The notes under the pieces: generated by a model
The model's input: the letters and a program-made list of their open reading frames with translations, nothing else
The model's database searches: none
Told to the model about the DNA's origin: nothing
Made by a program: the position numbers and the translations under genes
Assembly: GCA_948567375.1 (NCBI GenBank)
Contig: OX419757.1
Coordinates: forward strand, 51,519,665-51,583,664
DNA length: 64,000 nucleotides
Direction of reading: 5' to 3'
DNA from: Lunularia cruciata
Lineage: Eukaryota; Streptophyta; Marchantiopsida; Lunulariales; Lunulariaceae
Part shown: in pieces, positions 61,102-64,000 of the stretch
How positions within the stretch are numbered: position 1 is the stretch's first letter
Layout: every line of letters begins with the position of its first letter

Positions 61102-63631
61102 TTGATGGTTACTTGTCGTCGCAGGCATGAGCTGGAAGCAAGAAGGAATGAAATTACGTCAAGCCCATCACAGATCGATTCTAAGATAGTACAATCAACT
61201 AACGTTCAAGAAGTTTCGCCTTTTCTCAGTTAAGCTGTAAAGCATTCAAACTTCACTAGAAAGATTCTGATTAGTTCTCTACTAATTTGGTTTCATTCTA
61301 TCATCTTCTTCTGATATAAACTCTCTATTTAAAATGAAAACTCGTATCGTAAAGTTGAATCGGGCTACACGAGAATGACTTGAGTTCCGTGTTACTCCGG
61401 AGTAGATAATATACTCTTTCATCCTTCTGACAACCTAGTATGTCGAGTTACAAAAAATGCTAAAACTAGTAAACTATGATAGCAATAGACAATGTGAAAA
61501 CGCGAAATAAGAGTAAGTGGTGATAGTAATAGATAATGTCCTCGGAATGGATATCTTGTTCCTAAACCTTGTGAGAATGTTCATTTCAGCATATTGAGAT
61601 AACACCCAAAAAAATTTATATTTTAGAAAAAATTAATCATATTTCAACCCTCTACACCTGATTTCTAGTACCCATTATGAGTTGTAAATAATAGAACGAA
61701 CAATATATGAAGTATTCACTAATTCCACAGATTCATAGGTGTTTACTGTGTCCACTCTACTGCCATGCTCGTCTCTAGACGTCATCTTCTGTTAATCGTC
61801 TACATAAGGAAGTCTTTTACTCGTAAGTTGTTGGCCAATTTGTGTTTTGATTTTAGTTAAGTCATTCTATGACAGTGTTCGTTGGAACTGTCATCCACTG
61901 CGAGCCTCTGTTGGTTTCTAAAGCGTTAACGTTATGTATGCTCGTTCACGTGTTGGAAGTTCTTGAACGATGCTGTGGAACATCAGTTTTTTATCCCTGT
62001 TTTTTATCTAACAAGGTGGTACGGAAAAGACTCGAAAGTTGGAGTCGAATAGAAGCGTTTTTCTTGTTGCGTACAAATGCAGTTGTCTAAAATTACAATC
62101 TCAAACAGGAGATTGATGGAGGTTAATGCAGCCGAGGTCGAACATCCGCTGACCCGCTTTCGAAAAGTCGAGCAGTGCAAACTGCACCGGTTTCCACCAT
62201 AAAACTCATAAAAACCAGAGAATCCTTCTTCTAGTTTGTCGTAATAAACATGAGGTCCACTTGATCAACCATCCCCCAAGATTCCCGGTCACCAAGTTGC
62301 AAATTTAGCTCTAGACTAGTTGAATGCCTTTGCCATGCATGTAGTGCAAAAATAATTATTGTAATAAAAATACAAATAATCTAAATATTTGAGAGTGATG
62401 ACGGTTAATTTACTTACGAAATAACACTCTATTCTTTAAGGCCGTCAGAAAGAGACATCAGAGTGTTAAGTGTGAAGTGTTAAGGTCCTCGGGAAGAGCC
62501 ATAAATTATTTCGTAATATTAGAGGGTTGACACCTACTTTTGGGGCCCTTTGAAAGGAACATCCGGCAAATCGCTCTATACACAGTTGGAAAAAGCTAGT
62601 TTACGTATAAACGTAAAATAGCTTAATCAGAGTATGGTTGATCTAGCAGCCCTATAACAACTATACAGACATGGATTAAGAAGGATCGGGATTCCTTGAC
62701 GCTTGGATTTTCTCGAATAATGTTTAAAGTCGCTTTATATACTGTATTTACGGTTTAATTTCGGTCTAGCGAATAAATTATCTACTGATTTTTTATTTAT
62801 TCAATGTCATGAATATTCCACAAATGCAAATGTGTATAGTGTTAGATAAATATTTTTTGGAGCTTCCTGTATTCTACGAAATATAGAAATAGTTGATAGG
62901 TCAAATTCATGCGCAGTGTTCACGTCTGCAATGTCGTGAGGGATGCAAAATCCATGGATTTGGCCCATAAGAAGCACTCTTTCCTGCCCCATTCTCGACG
63001 AACTAATCGAGTATTCATCCATCAAGCATGACTCTTGGACAATTTATCCCCGACCAGTAATGGCATTGAAAGGCCTACGCTGATATACTCGCTTCAATTT
63101 TCTCGTTAGCTGATTGGGGACGATGCAGAATGATCGTCGCAGGGCTGTTGGTGAAGTCAAGTGATACTTACTTATAAATGCTAAATGTTATATCTTCTTC
63201 CTACGTGTTGCTGGCACTATATATGAGCTTGCTCACTACCGCCGATAATACAACCAGAAGAAGAAGAGGTTGTGGAAATCCAGAGAATACTGAATGAACA
63301 GCATTCAAAGTCAAGGAAGGGAAATCTGGTCGTCTAAAGCTGTGAATATTGAAGAAATTGAGGTTTATACCTGAATCTCGGAACCGATTTAGTACGAGAG
63401 TGAAGACATTGTTGCTCTGTAGATGTGGTGATTCTATATCGATGTATTTCCGTGTCTAAAACTACTGTAATGTACATTACCGTAAATCCACGTATGCTGC
63501 TGCTTTCTTTCAAGGTTGACAGCAGACAAGTAATGGGAAGAATGAAGATCTCAAAGTGCCCACAAACATCATCGCAACTGAACGCATCTCAGGGACAATT
63601 CAATCTGCAACACAACTCCACAACTTTGGAA
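61102..63631. other. Intergenic DNA, nothing recognised
   Basis: AT-rich with short open frames on both strands (for example 61869-62090 plus, 62807-63025 minus) that do not resemble known proteins. No repeat element, RNA gene or clear promoter could be supported. Confidence 0.4.
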
Positions 63632-63983
63632 TTATATTCTACAGCTGATAGATCTTTTGAACCGGACCTTGACACTGCGGTACTCAGTGAGGGTGTCGTC
63701 ATGATACGTTAAATCAAGGTCCTCTGCGAATTGCAAATCATGCCTTTTAGGAGCGTTAGCGATTTGATCAACAGCTGAGTATTCTCTCCTCATCTCGTCT
63801 CCATTCAAAGAGCTCAAGAGGTATTGATAGTGATCCTTCAATACCACGAGAGTGGCCACCATCCGTGATCTTAAGCCCTTGGGCCTTGATTTCCAAAGCT
63901 GGCGTTTATGTGTTTCACTACTAGTAGTGCCACTGCTGGTGCTGGTGCTGGTGCTGTGGTGGCGATCTGCTTGGCCTACGAAT
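63632..63983 (-). CDS. Possible exon of an unknown minus-strand gene
   Basis: After a good splice acceptor on the minus strand (ACTTTTTGCAG, ending at 63984) the frame stays open for about 117 codons to 63632. The peptide starts FVGQADRHHSTSTSTSSG, then a basic segment (HKRQLWKSRPKGLRSR), then MVATLVVLKDHYQYLL and REYSAVDQIANAPKRHDL. Mixed composition and a frame open across a CpG-rich stretch argue for coding. I do not recognise the protein. The 3' end of the exon is not determined, and earlier exons would lie beyond the window. Confidence 0.35.
63935..63956 (+). repeat. GGTGCT microsatellite
   Basis: Three to four hexamer units. In the possible minus-strand exon they encode alternating Ser and Thr. 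Confidence 0.85.
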
Positions 63984-64000
63984 CTGCAAAAAGTACCAGT

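Noticed and set aside
61869-62090. 73-codon plus-strand frame
   Set aside because: Short and cysteine/valine-rich, without conserved motif, acceptor or neighbour evidence.

Overview
This is nuclear DNA of a land plant with a repeat-rich genome. The evidence is a plant-type trihelix transcription factor, an intron-rich PRMT7-type arginine methyltransferase gene, and layers of plant-type Ty3/gypsy elements (chromoviruses and a Tat/Athila-like family) and non-LTR elements. The sequence does not settle the species. The mixture, especially a Ty3/gypsy family that carries a DNA methyltransferase module, would suit a non-flowering plant (bryophyte, lycophyte, fern or gymnosperm) better than a flowering one, but that is inference.

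Layout. Bases 1-6740 are old retroelement debris: an LTR end, a chromovirus fossil (E), a remnant LTR and the tail of a LINE. Bases 6741-8750 form an island of apparently low-copy, CpG-containing DNA. From about 9.4 to 49.2 kb lies a nest of elements. A LINE is interrupted by family C (minus strand, from 10370). C is interrupted by a very young family-A element (12578-20377). Next come chromovirus D2 (23749-28942), an older family-A copy B (28943-40120) that is itself interrupted by chromovirus D1 (33832-39459), then a second C copy on the plus strand (40121-44166), more LINE debris, and a solo A-type LTR (48522-49220). From about 49.3 kb to the end the DNA looks like ordinary low-copy host sequence.

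Host genes. Both clear genes are on the minus strand. A PRMT7 orthologue of 14 exons (58583 down to 53161) reads through canonical GT-AG introns to a 697-residue protein. Upstream of it is an intronless trihelix (Myb/SANT-like) gene (60522 down to 59716). A possible exon of a third minus-strand gene sits at 63632-63983 and runs toward the right edge.

Main points of interest. (1) Family C carries a C5-cytosine DNA methyltransferase module upstream of reverse transcriptase, visible in both copies. (2) The LTRs of chromovirus family D contain perfect alternating GAA/TTC arrays that match heat-shock elements. (3) Family A has an extra reading frame with its own zinc knuckle between the primer-binding site and gag. 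(4) The two C copies form a large head-to-head inverted pair. (5) An 81-bp near-perfect hairpin lies at 50270-50350. Retroelements are described only as fossils: extent, parts, family and relative age.
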